A stretch of DNA of 64,000 bases, taken from positions 25,267,867-25,331,866 of the forward strand of contig OU342630.1 in assembly GCA_910589415.1 (NCBI GenBank), in the 5' to 3' direction. Below the pieces are notes generated by a model. That model was not told where the DNA came from. It ran no database searches and saw only the letters and a list, made by a program, of their open reading frames with translations. This document shows, piece by piece, positions 33,160 through 44,168 of the stretch. The first letter of the stretch is position 1, and every line of letters starts with the position of its first letter. This stretch comes from Malachius bipustulatus (Eukaryota; Arthropoda; Insecta; Coleoptera; Melyridae). A program made the position numbers and the translations under genes.

Positions 33160-33436
33160 TGATTTGGTACCCTGGAAGGCTCTGCTGTTGGATGCGGAAG
33201 CAAACTCTCTGGTTGGAGTTTCGGGCACTGCCATCATGACAACTGTTATGGGCGATGGAGGAATTCTCCGAACCCACCTAACAGGCTTGTAATTGCACTC
33301 TATGTGCTTATACTCATTGACCTACAATTCATTATGAATAACGTCATATGCCTGATCGTTTCCATCTACCTGGCGTTAACTTTGCTCGCTAGAGCATAGG
33401 GGCGTAGCTCTTCTAGCATGGCGAGCGAACTACCTC

Positions 33437-34330
33437 TGTACACCTATACTCGCCGGATACACGGCCGGACCGCCTGTAGTGGGGTAGCATATTCAATAAC
33501 ACATGAACTTATTCAAATTTACCGAGTAGGTAGTGTCTCGTATACAAAGTGACTTCAAACTAAGCTGCTCAATTTAGTCATCAATTTTGGGCTGAGGTCT
33601 GGGGCTTCCCCCTTTACCTCGGTTGGTGATGTATGCTTTGTTGGATTCATGTATTTTCTTTCGCACTGGGTCGCTATGACGTTTACCTTTGAACCAGTTA
33701 CTCGAACTCTCCCCAGCATTTTCTGGCATTATCAGATCGCTTCACCGAATTCAGTTCGAGTTCGGTTGAGAACCATCATCCCGTTAACCAACGTCGAGTA
33801 ATTTCCCCTTCACCGGATTGATTTATCAGCTTTGGGTCGCCTTGTCCATGAAGCAGTTCTCCGGTTTGGATCGCCTTCCTTCCTCTAAATCGTCTCTCCG
33901 GAGTCGGTTCAGTTCTCGGTCGCTAGGTATGTAGAAGAAGGTCGACCAGACACTACTTGTTGACTAGCTGTTGGAGTCGCTGAAGCTCAGCCCCACCTTC
34001 GCTCTTCGTTGCTCGGGCGCAAGTATGTGATGCAGCTCCACAAGTAGATAGTATTTTATGAGCAAACATACCACATTCAGACAGTCGGTGGATATAGTTC
34101 TAGATAAGCGCCGTTTGATATAGAACGTGTTAATAAAGCTAGTCGATTCTTGTTATCGCGATTCAAATCAGCTCTCTTAATCCAGTAATTGCCGGAACGT
34201 AATATTTTGTCCAGATTTCGTCGCGTCGCAATTGTCTTATTTCAGTTCCAAGAACTTTGAGCCAACCTATCTGATACCTAGCTGTAGCCAGAAAAGTAGA
34301 TCGCGCCCGAGCGCGGCATAAGAGTTAAAG
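33437..34330 (+). mobile_element. Probable Gypsy 3' LTR (right boundary uncertain)
   Basis: Starts TGTACACCTATACTCGCCGG, matching 25461, just after the Gypsy interior. It contains an AATAAAG-type polyadenylation signal near 34131. GC content falls off after about 34330. No exact terminal ACA or TSD was identified. Confidence 0.4.
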
Positions 34331-35030
34331 CCAATATGATTTAATGTTTACAACAACGCTGATTTGTCACTGCAATACTATTACGCACAATTTTTTACAA
34401 GAAAAGCGAAATAATATGTAGATACATTTTCAGACAGAGCTTAATAAATCAAAAGTGTTGAGATATGCATAAATATAGATGTAGATATTGACAAGTTGAG
34501 AAGTAAGCGATAAAACAACGTTACGGGGTTTTGATGGCCCTATCACATGATATTAAAATGGCACATAAAACATTATGACCGAGGTTTAATCCCGACAACT
34601 ATCATTTTAACAGTATAATAAATCTGTCGTAAGATACATTTAACAGTTAGGTATAACTTTACCTCCGTCATTCGTACCGACATATCAATGCTTGAGACTT
34701 AGCAATAAAATATTTGAACTTAGCACGGATGAAGTGGATATTTTATCGCGTTTAGAAAATAACTCTCTCAAAGTAGTTTCAAAAGTAAATGTGAAGTCAC
34801 AAAACAAGAGATCACTACTACTTGCTTGTTGCTTTATGAACTTAAAATAAAAATATCTCTCGTAGATCAACCGCTGGGCTGGAAGTGTAAACTGCACAAA
34901 TATATTTAAAAACACGTTTAGTTAGCAGAACGTTGACATATTACCATAACAGTCATTTAATTCGAACATCCCTACATTACTTTGTATATTAAATTAATAA
35001 CAAGAGTCGTTATATAAGGAAATAATCGTT
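34331..35030. other. AT-rich spacer, no gene seen
   Basis: No recognisable coding or structural feature. Confidence 0.5.
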
Positions 35031-35057
35031 CATAATATTGGAAGATATTGGACCATA

Positions 35058-35201
35058 GGTGGAAAATATTGCAATTTAGTGATTCTTAGCAATGAAGGGC
35101 ATTGAAAAATGTGACTAAAAGTGATCTGACGTCGATCGATATTAGTTTTAAAAACGGTACAAATCTGACCGTTAACTTATTAATGGGCCTTTATAATACT
35201 G
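35058..35201. repeat. Truncated relative of the 1134-1341 MITE
   Basis: Shares AGTGAYTCTTRGCA, AAAAGTRATYTGACGTCGAT and the right end AATGGGCCTTTATAATACTG with the first copy. The left terminal repeat is absent. Confidence 0.6.
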
Positions 35202-35309
35202 GCCCTTAGTCAACTAGAATAATAGGTGCAGACAACAATCACCAGCTTCAACAAGACAGAAGACTACATTATTCCTACTTACAAGCTTACAAAAACATAA
35301 AAACAACTG

Positions 35310-35672
35310 AAACTTTATCCTCAAAAACAAAGGACAAGATCCCTAATTTAATGATATCAAATGCAGTATACTAAATTCCCTGCAAGGGTTGCCTATCCAT
35401 CTATATAGGTCAAACATGCAGAAGTTTGAAAAACAGAATCACCTCTCACAAGAGTGGCCAAAGGACAGAGAAAAAATCATGTGCCCTAATAGAGCATGCC
35501 TTAGCTACAAGACACCAACCGGCCTATGAAGATGCACATATATTAGATATTAAGAATTGCTTAGACAGAAACAGAGCTCAACGTAGGAACGGATATTGAA
35601 GGCTTGAGTAACATATACCCTTTTATCATACAGAAGGACAAGAACAAGTCTTTCACCATCCGAGACAACCGC
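35310..35672 (+). pseudogene. Penelope-like element GIY-YIG endonuclease fragment
   Basis: The plus frame reads NAVY, a stop, then IPCKGCLSIYIGQTCRSLKN, RITSHKSGQ, CALIEHALATRHQPAYEDAH, ILDIKNCLDRNRAQ. Next, in another frame, comes GLSNIYPFLIQKDKNK. The IPC..C...YIGQT.R.L..R..H pattern and the downstream EHA....H are diagnostic of the GIY-YIG nuclease at the C-terminus of Penelope-like retroelements. The RT part is missing and there are at least two stops/frameshifts. It could be a relic of the autonomous partner class for the hammerhead elements here. Confidence 0.8.
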
Positions 35673-35769
35673 AAGATAACTCCCTAGAATTCAGATAAAT
35701 AAATTTGATCTGACAATTGTCAAGAATACCTATACCATGTGGAAACTTGTCATCACCAAAAAATAAAAG

Positions 35770-36330
35770 ATAAAAAACAGTTTAGTAAAAAAACTTCCTT
35801 CAGAAAGAATCAAAAAGCATTATCCCCTCACCATGGATGCATGCTGATAGCAGAATCGAGCTGTTTATTGGAGTCGGATTAGAACCGATCTCCATAGCTT
35901 CTTCAGTTGCCTGGAGATCGAGGTTTTAGCTCTCCTCGTCAGGGAATCTTTGTTTTACACACTCCATTGATATCTCAGGAGTGACTGGGAAAGGTTGGTC
36001 CACTCCCCGCAAAGTCCGCATGCAAGGAAATACAACGGAGTGCGCCCAATACCCCGAGATTATGTTTGCCGCTAAGAATGAGCTACCTTCAGTCATGCAT
36101 TTTTTCAGCGCGCTCAATACCTTGAGATCGGGGAGGTTTTTATAAAGGAGCCTCATCTACGCAGTCCGGACGGTTAAGTCAAGCCTCCATATCTCTCTGT
36201 GCGGAAGACATGCCCACGACCCAGAGCGATATACGGTTTGACGGAGAGCCCACATTCGGACATTCTCTGGCCGCGTTGCCCAGTCACGACACGACAACTA
36301 GGTTGGGGGAGAATCATATAGTAACGATGG
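35770..36330 (-). other. Possible LINE leader fragment
   Basis: On the minus strand, 36287-36312 reads CCCCCAACCTAGTTGTCGTG, matching 11171-11195 upstream of the deleted LINE copy 1 and suggesting a related 5' leader. A 76-codon minus frame (35926-36156) has no recognised domain. Low confidence. Confidence 0.3.
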
Positions 36331-36527
36331 GATGAAAGTGGTTTTATGGGAAGATTCCATTTATCGAAAAGAATAGTGGAAAATGTGTGCGATGAAATAG
36401 AATATTATTTATTTTGTTTATTTATTTATTTATTTAATCGTAGTGTTTACATTCATTCTGATGTGTCGCTTGCTGGCACACCATCTTTCCATAGGTACAC
36501 TAATCTGAGACTTTCTCCATTGGTTGT

Positions 36528-37652
36528 GTATCTGATGATGAGATTCTAACTGCCCTAAAACAGTGCAAAAATTCTCTCACTTGTGGCGTCGACATGATCC
36601 CTAGTTTTCTGTTGAAGGACTGCGCTTGTCTACTAGTGAAGCCGCTGAAAACTTTATTCAATCTAGCAATAAAATCATCAACATTTCCAGAAATTTGGAA
36701 GCAGTCTAGCATTACGCCTATCCACAAAAAGGGAGATAAATCTTCGGTGTACAACTATAGACCTATCTCACTATGCTGTAACTTCTCCAAAGTTTTTGAA
36801 TCTATACTGTATCGGCACATCTACTCCTTTGTTACTAATTACTTGTCGCCGAACCAGCATGGATTTGTCGAAAAGCGCTCTACAATCACGAACCTGGCCT
36901 CTTTTAGTCAGTATACAGCCGAAGTGATCGACGGCAAAGGTCAGTTCGATGTGGTATACACAGACTTTCAGAAGGCCTTTGACCAAATCGATCACTTTAT
37001 TCTTCTAAATAAATTGCACTCGTTTGGGTTCTCTGACGATCTGGTTAAACTATTTAGATCATATCTAACTGATCGGCGACAGTTCGTAAAATACAATAAC
37101 TATTATATGTCAGATACTTTTGTACCCACCGCTGGTGTCCCTCAAGGGTCCAAACTTGGACCACTCTTATTCCTACTTTTTATTAACGACATTGAAAAAG
37201 TGACGATCAGCTGCAATAAATTGTTGTATGCCGACGACCTCAAGTTGTTTACCTCCATTAAGTTCATCAATGATTGTGTAACCTTGCAAGAAAACATTGA
37301 CTCCGTGAGTCGATGGTGTGCTAGTAACAGACTATCTCTCAATGTCTCGAAGTGTAATGTTGTTTCCTTTACAAGAAAGAAGTTATATATCACATATGAC
37401 TGCTCCGTAAATAATATGATACTGAATAGGATGGAGAGTGTAAGGGATCTGGGCATAATATTTGATAAACGCCTACACTTCGGTGAGCATGTGTGTACCA
37501 CAATTTCTGGAGCGTACAGGATCTATGGATACATATATCGCAACTGTCGGGAGTTTAAAGATGCCAATAACCTTATTACTTTGTTTAAGACTCTGATTAG
37601 GGCTAGGCTGGAATATGGATGCCTGGTATGGTATCCCCTTTACGGAGTGTAT
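36528..37652 (+). pseudogene. CR1-like LINE reverse transcriptase, N-terminal piece
   Basis: Open from SDDEILTALK through MIPSFLLKDCA to YPLYGVY at the LTR junction. RT motifs: ITPIHKKGDKSSVYNYRPIS, YTDFQKAFDQIDH (catalytic Asp), GVPQGSKLGPLLFLLFIND, LLYADDLKLF (catalytic Asp pair intact) and VRDLGIIFD. No stop occurs in about 375 codons, so only the LTR insertion and the missing endonuclease inactivate it. Residues after 37652 in the open frame belong to the LTR. Confidence 0.85.
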
Positions 37653-38365
37653 TGTGACGCTATTTCACTGAGCGGTCGGAACTCCTACACGGACGGTTTC
37701 CTCGGGCGCCAGATTTTTGTTGGTGGTTTACTCCCCGGGGAAAAACTAAATATACACTCGCAGGTTTCTTGTTTCCCAGTTGGTCGTGTCACGTTGAGTG
37801 GCACGGTTGTCGTGCCCTTATCCCGGGGCAGCTCAATGGAGAAACGGAATATGCCAGGGGTCAGATGAGGTTATCGCCAAATTGAGTACTCGGTAGAGCG
37901 GGCTTTAAGCGCTCCCCGATGTAAATGACACTTCCGCGGAGCTAAGTTGTAGGCGAGTAGAAACGGTTACAAGGAGCGGTGAAATTATAAACACGGTCAA
38001 ATAATAATAACAGTGATTTATTAACAGACTTATTGATAATTGAGACAGCACGCGGCCTGACGCAGCAGGCGAGCAGGAATGACGATATCTTACCAAATTA
38101 CAAATACTACGTGGAGTGACAGGTACCGAGAAGGGCACTGTCGCACGCGCAGAGCAAAGCGTTAAACGGGTGAGAGTGATTGGCTATGAGCGACGGAGAG
38201 TTTAAGACCGGCGGACGGCGGATAACACAAATCTTACTTCGGCGGCGTGGTGAGGCCATGCGGCGTCGCGTCGTCTTATACGGCGGTTAAGAGTACGTGG
38301 GTATAGGACTCCAGGTAAGGGCTGATATTTGACCGGTACCAGGCACGGCGCGCAACCTACTATTT

Positions 38366-38725
38366 CCCCTGACCAAAGCCAAGCCTGAAATCGAGGTTGA
38401 GAGCGAGGCCTTTGTTACCTAACGGCGGTGTGAGTGGAACGAGTAGACCTCCTGCGCACTCCCAAGTCTTACTTCAAGTCGTCGCGACCCCTGATCAAAG
38501 CCAGGCCTGAAGCGACGCCTCCAGAGAACGACCTGTGTGAGCAGTGAGGGAGGAGGAGGTATTTCGCTAGTCTCGTCCTCGTCCCGCGATTTCCCCCGAC
38601 CAAAGCCGAGCCTGAAATCGCAGACAGTGACGGGGGACCGCTTGCTAGTGCGAGTACCACTCCGCGCACACCGGACCGGTTGTGACCCGAGTCGTAATTA
38701 CCCCTGACCAAAGCCAAGCCTGTAA
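38366..38725 (-). repeat. Four-copy motif array inside the solo LTR
   Basis: Variants of CCTGACCAAAGCCAAGCCTG recur at about 38369, 38490, 38597 and 38702, spaced roughly 105-120 bp. Each is followed by AAATCG, AAGCGACG or a similar sequence. It may be a duplicated regulatory or structured module. Confidence 0.75.
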
Positions 38726-39057
38726 CGACGTCCCAAGAACGCAACCTTACCTTGTTTGCAGTAGTGAGCTATAACGGGAATGCGGGTGAGGGGTAGTGAA
38801 AAGCAGAGGAGATGAGTGATGATGGATGACAATCACGACGACAGTACCAAGTAAATAAATGCGGAATGAATTAAATGGCACCTACCTTACGGTCGGATGC
38901 GGTGACTCTCGGTCGGAACACAAAACTTCTTCACGAAACTGATTCTACTTGTAAGACACAATTAGCGAAACAAACTCGGCGGTCAGGCGTTCTTCTCCAC
39001 GAGGTGCACTCGGTGAAGTCGAATTTTCAAGTTCATTTTCAAAAATAATCCGACGGC

Positions 39058-39064
39058 TTTTATA
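39058..39064 (-). promoter_or_regulatory. TATA box of the solo LTR
   Basis: TATAAAA on the minus strand in a GC-bounded context (GCTATAAAAGCCG), about 345 bp from the LTR start on that strand, as expected for U3/R. Confidence 0.6.
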
Positions 39065-39411
39065 GCGACTCATTATCAATTCTCCGGCTATCTGCCCTTT
39101 TTTTTAAGAACGCTGCGTATAAAAAGATAATTTGAAATTTTCTATATTGGTGCATTTTGGCGTTTTTATCAACTGATAGTGGTTGATAAATCGCTCGAAT
39201 ACGAAGCCAACTGCCTCGATTTAGTTCTTTAAAAATTCTCTTGTGTATAAAAAACGCGATATCTCGAATGATTTTATAAAATTAATAATAATTTGGAACA
39301 ATTTAATATACCTACCTACGGAATTATGTATTTCGCTATTTATAAAAAATGCTTATATTGACAAAATCAAAAGCTAAATGAAGGCGAAAATTCACGACTT
39401 CCTTACAGTAT

Positions 39412-39720
39412 ATTAACAACCTTGAACAAATACAGAGAAGATTCCTGAAACTCTTGTCATTTGTAATGGATGGTGTCTATCCTGATAGGGGTTTTGATCA
39501 CGACATGCTTTTAACCAGGTTTGAAGTGTATTCCCTGGAGTTGAGACGAATTATCAATATTGTAAGATTTCTATTCAATCTTATGCATAACTTGATAGAC
39601 TGCCCATTTATTAGGTCTCCAGTGTTTCTTATGTGCAAATATGGCAACAACTTGTCACAGCTTTGTGACCTTAACTCTAATAGTGTTGACACGGTTACTA
39701 TGTCGAGACTTCATGTATGA
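39412..39720 (+). pseudogene. CR1-like LINE ORF2, C-terminal piece
   Basis: Continues the frame broken at 37652: INNLEQIQRRFLKLLSFVMD, then GVYPDRGFDHDMLL, RRIINIVRFLFNLMHN and a stop at 39718-39720. It corresponds to residues SVQRSFLKYLCYR onward in the sister copy (48778-49494 minus). Confidence 0.8.
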
Positions 39721-40061
39721 CCTTGTAAGTGTGGTCCCGAGTTCGTTGTTGCTATATTTACGACTGTTTTTTTCCTCTTATTGTTTTGATAAACTGGTGT
39801 ACATATCATTGTACTCACGCTTCATATCAACATGTGTGTACAATGTAGTGAATTTCAACGGCCTTGTTGTTATTGTCGATTTTTTACTGTTGTTTATATT
39901 TCAATTTGTTATTTCCTGTAATTGGGTGTATAAATACCTGTTGGGAATGAAGATTATTATTGTTATTCGATTCATTCTCAGCATTCTCAGCATCATAGCC
40001 GGTGAGATTATCCATGCAGACGGGCTCAGGCCAAGTCGACACAGATTTCATTATCTCTGAT

Positions 40062-40831
40062 TTAAGAAGTTTCGAGTGATGTTGTATATGTTTGAAGTAT
40101 CGTTGCTTTTTGCGCCTGTGTATGTATGTAACGTGGCAGCTGGAGTTGTGTGAGATGTTGTGTGAATGTGTGCGGCGTGATTCCAGTTACTGATATTATT
40201 AAGGGTAAGATGTAAACCGATTTCTGTTTCCATATCCTTTCAACTTCTATGGCTAATGGTTGATATTTATTTTTCTTTGCTGAGTATTTATTTGTTATGT
40301 TGGAGTCTGATGGAACTGCGATGTCAATGATGAATGTTACGTCTTCTTTTTTATTTACAAGCGTGATATCTGGCCTATTGTGCATGATTGCTTTATCGGT
40401 TTGGATGGTGAGGTCCCAATATAATTTGTGATCCTGATTTTCCAGTATTGTTTGCGGTGTGTATTTGTAATAGGGTTGAGAGTCTGCATGAAGATTGTAG
40501 TGGAGTCCAATGGCTTGGTGTATTATTTTTGCTACTGTGTTGTGTCTATCAGTATATTATGCAGTTCCTGCAAGGAGCTTGCAACCAGAGGTGATGTGAT
40601 CTATTGTCTCTGGAAATTGTTGGCATTTTCTACATGCCTCACTGACTATTGTTGCATCTTTTAATATGTGCTTTCTGTAGTTATTGGTGGCAATTACTTG
40701 GTCCTGGATGGCAAGAAGAAATCCTTCGGTTTCAGGAAAGAGAAGGCCGTTTTCCAAAAATCTATACGACAGCTTTTTGTTAATGTTGGAGTTATTGACT
40801 TGATTGTAGTGTCTGTCATTTAGAGCCTTAG
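40062..40831 (-). pseudogene. R4-like LINE C-terminus: CCHC finger and restriction-like endonuclease
   Basis: From the copia junction the frame runs SKALNDRHYNQV, then CRKCQQFPETIDHITSGC (CCHC finger), then in the next frame AIMHNRPDITLVNKKEDVTF, IIDIAVPSDSNI and VERIWKQKSVYILPLIISVT. PD followed about 14 residues later by D-x-A is the PD-(D/E)XK nuclease used by R2-clade LINEs for site-directed cleavage. A frameshift separates finger and nuclease. Ends at TAA near 40062. Confidence 0.8.
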
Positions 40832-40836
40832 AGGAC

Positions 40837-41106
40837 TGTAGGAAATGGGGAGGTTTTATTATTTAAACAAGCGAATTTAATTTAGACGTTTATTATTCAG
40901 TCTTTAAAACAGGAATGAATTTTATTTCATTTTATTATAAATAATACTTATTTTCTCGATCGTCGATGATTCTTATCAAATAGCAGGAATCTGAATCACC
41001 TTGATAAGTATACAAGAAAATATAAAATTATTTTCGTAGGTTCTAGTTTTGAATGTGATTTATTTCCTTCCAATAATAACAACAATTATTATTAATAAAT
41101 CCAACA
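40837..41106 (-). repeat. copia 3' LTR
   Basis: Plus-strand reading begins TGTAGGAAATGG and ends ATCCAACA. Identical to 44719-44988. Confidence 0.9.
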
Positions 41107-43138
41107 GCCCTCCTCAAAAATTGAGCCAAAGAAAATAACTTAATTAGATATTATAATAGGCAACAAATAATATCTCTTCTTAATGGCAAATTATATAAAT
41201 CAAGACCATTATTATCGAAAAATTTCAACTGAAAAGAATTTTAGTTTATTTCAAATTTAGGTAACTTAAATCTTATTTCTTCAAATTTATTTGTTGGTAA
41301 CACTTTGGTAAATGCGTCTGCAAGCTGTTCACCTGTGGATATATTTTATATTTTAAAATAATTGTTTTCGCTCACGTTAAAATGATATTCATTTGATATC
41401 TATGTTTCGATCTTTTATGATCAATGGGGTTGCTAGCTATGCTGATGCAACCGTTATTATCTTATCAAAGATAATTATTGGCAGTTTTAATTTAAAACTT
41501 ATACTGTTTAATAAGGCCTTTAACCAAAATGGCTTCACTGACTGCCTCAAAAGAGCCTATATTCCGCTTCTGTTGAAGAAGCAGCTACAGTACTTTGTTT
41601 TTGTGTGTTCCGTGAAATATTATAGTTATCAAAAATTTTGAATATCTACCCTGATGTGCTTTTTCTGTCTATTTCGGTACTGCCCCAGTCTGGTCGAGTA
41701 CATAATAGCATTACGTACATCAGGCAACCATAATTATTTTAATTAATATAATTTTACATGGTGCATCGTAAAATTCATCAGAATTTAGAAGCATTGTAAT
41801 TTAACTTAGAAGGCAAGGGTAGAATGATTTTATAGACTTGCAATCATTCATCGAAAATTTTGTCAACACATTCTCAAGGTAATTAGATTGGTTTAAGGTT
41901 ATTGTAATTAGATCTGAAAATTTTCATTCTTAAAATTAAATTTAATTTCTTTCAGATCAACCATCATATGAAAAAGTTTCATTAAATAAAATTTTTTAAA
42001 TCTGTCAAGATAATCTGATCTTTTGTTGCGATCAGTAAATGGTCTAGATACAGATTAATTATGTAAATTTTTTTTTTTTTTAAATATATAAATATGGGTC
42101 TACTTTTGAATTTTTAAAACCTCTACTTTTCAAAGCTTGATAGAAACGTTCGAACCAACACCTAGCTGATTGTTTAAGTCCACACAATTTAATTTTTATT
42201 TAATTTTTATTAAATTTGCAGACTTTACCTTCTTCAGCTTTTACTCCCTTTGGTATTCCAAATGTACCTAATATCTCTTCTATAAGCACACCGTTTAAAA
42301 AAGCAGTTTTACCATCTATATGATGAATTTTTCAGATTAAACTGATTTGAAAATGCCAAAATAAATCGGAGGGTTGTAACTCTAGCACAACGGGTGCGAA
42401 CGTTTCTTCATAATTTTGTAAATATTGCTGAGTAAAAACTCAAGCAACCAATCGTGCTTTGTATTTTATTTGATGGTTTTTCCAAATAATTAATTTTAAT
42501 AGTAAAAACCCATTTGCAAGTTATATTTTTTTTTTTATATATTTATTTATTATCATTATTATTATTATTATTTTATTTTCATTCGCTGGTCTGTTTACCA
42601 GTGAATAGTTTCATCCAAGTTTCATTAGTTCTAAGTGTATTAATCTCATCTTTTATAGCCTCTTCCCATTTATGCTGGTCCTCCCTTCCAAATATTTCGT
42701 AATAGAATTTTGGAATTTCTGCTGTAGAGGCACCGGCTAATAATGATACAGAACTGTATAAGTAATCATTTTTTTTTTCTCTGTTAGATGGGGCTGGAAG
42801 ATGTTTGATTCTCTCACTTCGTCTAATGTTTACTTGTTTGTTTTGTTCTACCTGTTTGTTTTTCAAATGATTTTTATGTTCCTTATTTATTAGTTCATCC
42901 GATTTTAATTCGGAGCTAGTTTTATTTTGATTAGTTAAATTGTTATCTAGTGGTCTAGAAATTTTAAAATTTAATTCATCAACTATCACATCAAGTGCAA
43001 TAAGGAATTTATTTTCTTCCACATCCCACAGCTTATACCCACTCGGTTCATACCCAACCAGTATAGCTTTATGAACGATTTTTTTTATCGAACTTTCTTT
43101 TTCTGGTTTTATTTAGCAGACGGTAGAACCAAAAACCT
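41107..43138 (-). pseudogene. copia RT and RNase H remnants
   Basis: 42579-43022 is open: acidic linker, then NIRRSERIKHLPAP, IPKFYYEIFGREDQHKWEEA and IKDEINTLRTNETW, the usual lead-in to copia RT. Beyond it are CKWVFTIKI, RVTTLRFILAFSNQFNL, GLKQSARCWFERFYQALKSR and DPYLYI in shifting frames. SSTEAEY of RNase H appears near 41560. The catalytic YVDD is not readable by eye. T-runs on plus (for example 42062, 42526) mark slippage sites. Confidence 0.75.
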
Positions 43139-43797
43139 TTAAATGAGATATTTTAGGTTTTTATTATGCCACATCTCGTATGGTGTTTTATTAACCTGCA
43201 GAGCTTTCGTTGGCGAAATGTTTGTTGAATAGGTTGAAGTTAAAATTGCTTCACCCCAAAAACTTTTGTCCAACTTCGCACTTGTGACTAAGGTTCTTGC
43301 CTTTTTAGTCAGTGTACGATTCATCCGCTCTGCTTCACCATTTTTTTTTTTTTTTTTTTTTTTTTTTGTGGCGTATGTGGAACTGTTATAGGTGGTACAT
43401 TATTCCTTTTCAAACACAAAAATCTTTGAAATCGTTTGAGAGGTATTTTCTACCATTATCACAATACAGGTTGACAACTTTTGAATTTAAATATGCCTCA
43501 CCTTTTGAAACATAATCAGAAAACATTTTAAATACCTCTGATTTGGAGTTCATTAGGTTAGTAACTGTATAACGTGTGTAGTCATCAATGAATGTAACAA
43601 AATAATTTTTATTATTTATAGTCACAGGAGATATAAGGCCACACACATCTAAATGTATTATGAAAAAAAGGCTTGTTATTTGGAGGTTTATTTTTTGTTT
43701 TAGAAAATGGAAGTCTAGCTTGTTTTCCTAAAATACAAGCTTCGCACATTTCATTTTCAGGTTCAATATTTTCAATAGATTTATTATCATCTAGCAT
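43139..43797 (-). pseudogene. copia integrase, frameshifted
   Basis: 43612-43797 has CEACILGKQARLPF (zinc-binding Cys pair). 43410-43646 has CGLISPVTINNKNYFVTFID with catalytic Asp (FIDDYTRY), and LYCDNGRKYLSND with the second Asp. 43139-43324 has MNRTLTKKARTLVTSAKLDK and YEMWHNK. A 27-29-base A/T run at about 43341-43367 falls between the second and third pieces. Confidence 0.85.
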
Positions 43798-44168
43798 ATA
43801 TTTTTTTTTTTATTTAATTTTTTTTTTATTATTATTTTTTTTTTTTAATTTTCAAACTTGATTTTGCTAATATAACCAAAACGTTCATGCCATAATTTAT
43901 AATTTAAAACTTAGTCGCATTATGTATTTGACCTTGCAATTTATGAAGTTCTAAACCAAAAAACCACCTCGAATAAATTATTTGATTAAATTCTTACCGG
44001 TCAGTAGGTATTAGTTGGTTATTTTTCATTACCTACTCTTATACCATCTTGATCAAATATTATTGCCATACCGGCTACTTGGATTCGATTTACAGATAAA
44101 AGATTATGAGGGACCTCTGGAGAGTAAAGGACATCTTCCAGTTGGCCATTTAATTAGGTACACCCAAA

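Larger units (their letters stand above)
32443..33336. mobile_element. 894-bp twin inverted hammerhead element, 14-bp TSD
   Basis: Flanked by AATAACGTCATATG at 32429-32442 and 33337-33350, within a Gypsy integrase tail. A left unit (about 32449-32923) has about 75-bp inverted ends (AGACAGAAGGCAAGTATACT and complement). It is followed by a second copy in opposite orientation, about 32953-33336, cut short at the right. The second copy carries about 29 extra bp near 33161-33191. Each copy holds one hammerhead, so the two point in opposite directions. Mirrored short frames of 71 and 95 codons (MAVPETPT, KIERHLAVSSKN) are translations of the same repeat and probably not genes. Class inferred: non-autonomous Penelope-like element or retrozyme. 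Confidence 0.7.
27720..33436 (+). mobile_element. Decayed Ty3/Gypsy element interior, internally deleted
   Basis: Fragments on the plus strand in the correct order: gag coiled coil (27740-28140), gag capsid (30647-31390), zinc knuckle (about 31395), protease DTG (about 31660), RNase H tail (31974-32120), integrase C-terminal GPY/F-like region (32270-32428), and an LTR-like start at 33437. RT and the integrase core are missing. Two later insertions interrupt it: the deleted LINE (28190-30640) and the twin-hammerhead element (32443-33336). Confidence 0.6.
37653..39407 (-). mobile_element. 1755-bp solo LTR with 4-bp TSD
   Basis: Starts TGTGACGC and ends CTTCCTTACA, flanked by GTAT at 37649-37652 and 39408-39411. 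Removing it joins the LINE frame as YGVY-INNLEQIQRRF. TATAAAA on the minus strand (39058-39064) indicates minus orientation, with AATAAA near 38023 on the same strand. It contains four copies of a CCTGACCAAAGCCAAGCCTG motif. A 4-bp TSD is typical of Gypsy. The length is large for an LTR. Confidence 0.85.
36440..39965 (+). mobile_element. CR1-like LINE copy 1 (5'-truncated), split by a solo LTR
   Basis: Begins in the linker before RT (SVYIHSDVSLAGTP) and ends after ORF2 with GGGTGTATAAATACCTGTTGGGAATG and an ATT-rich tail at about 39950-39965. It is the same family as the minus-strand copy at 48650-52400. The solo LTR at 37653-39407 separates residue Y353 of the RT frame from the rest. Lacking RNase H and having a PHD-bearing ORF1 in the sister copy, it fits the CR1/jockey assemblage. 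Confidence 0.75.

Noticed and set aside
32538..33277. Mirrored 71-95-codon ORFs (MAVPETPT ... SKN) in the twin-hammerhead element
   Set aside because: The same repeat is read on both strands and the frames overlap the ribozymes. No protein family is recognised, so I do not call them genes.
37653..37868. Continuation of the 424-codon ORF past 37652
   Set aside because: The last about 70 residues are encoded by the solo LTR, not the LINE; the frame is open there by chance.
43341..43367. Very long T run in copia integrase considered as a poly(A) insertion scar
   Set aside because: No target duplication or element edge is visible; slippage or a sequencing artefact is more likely.
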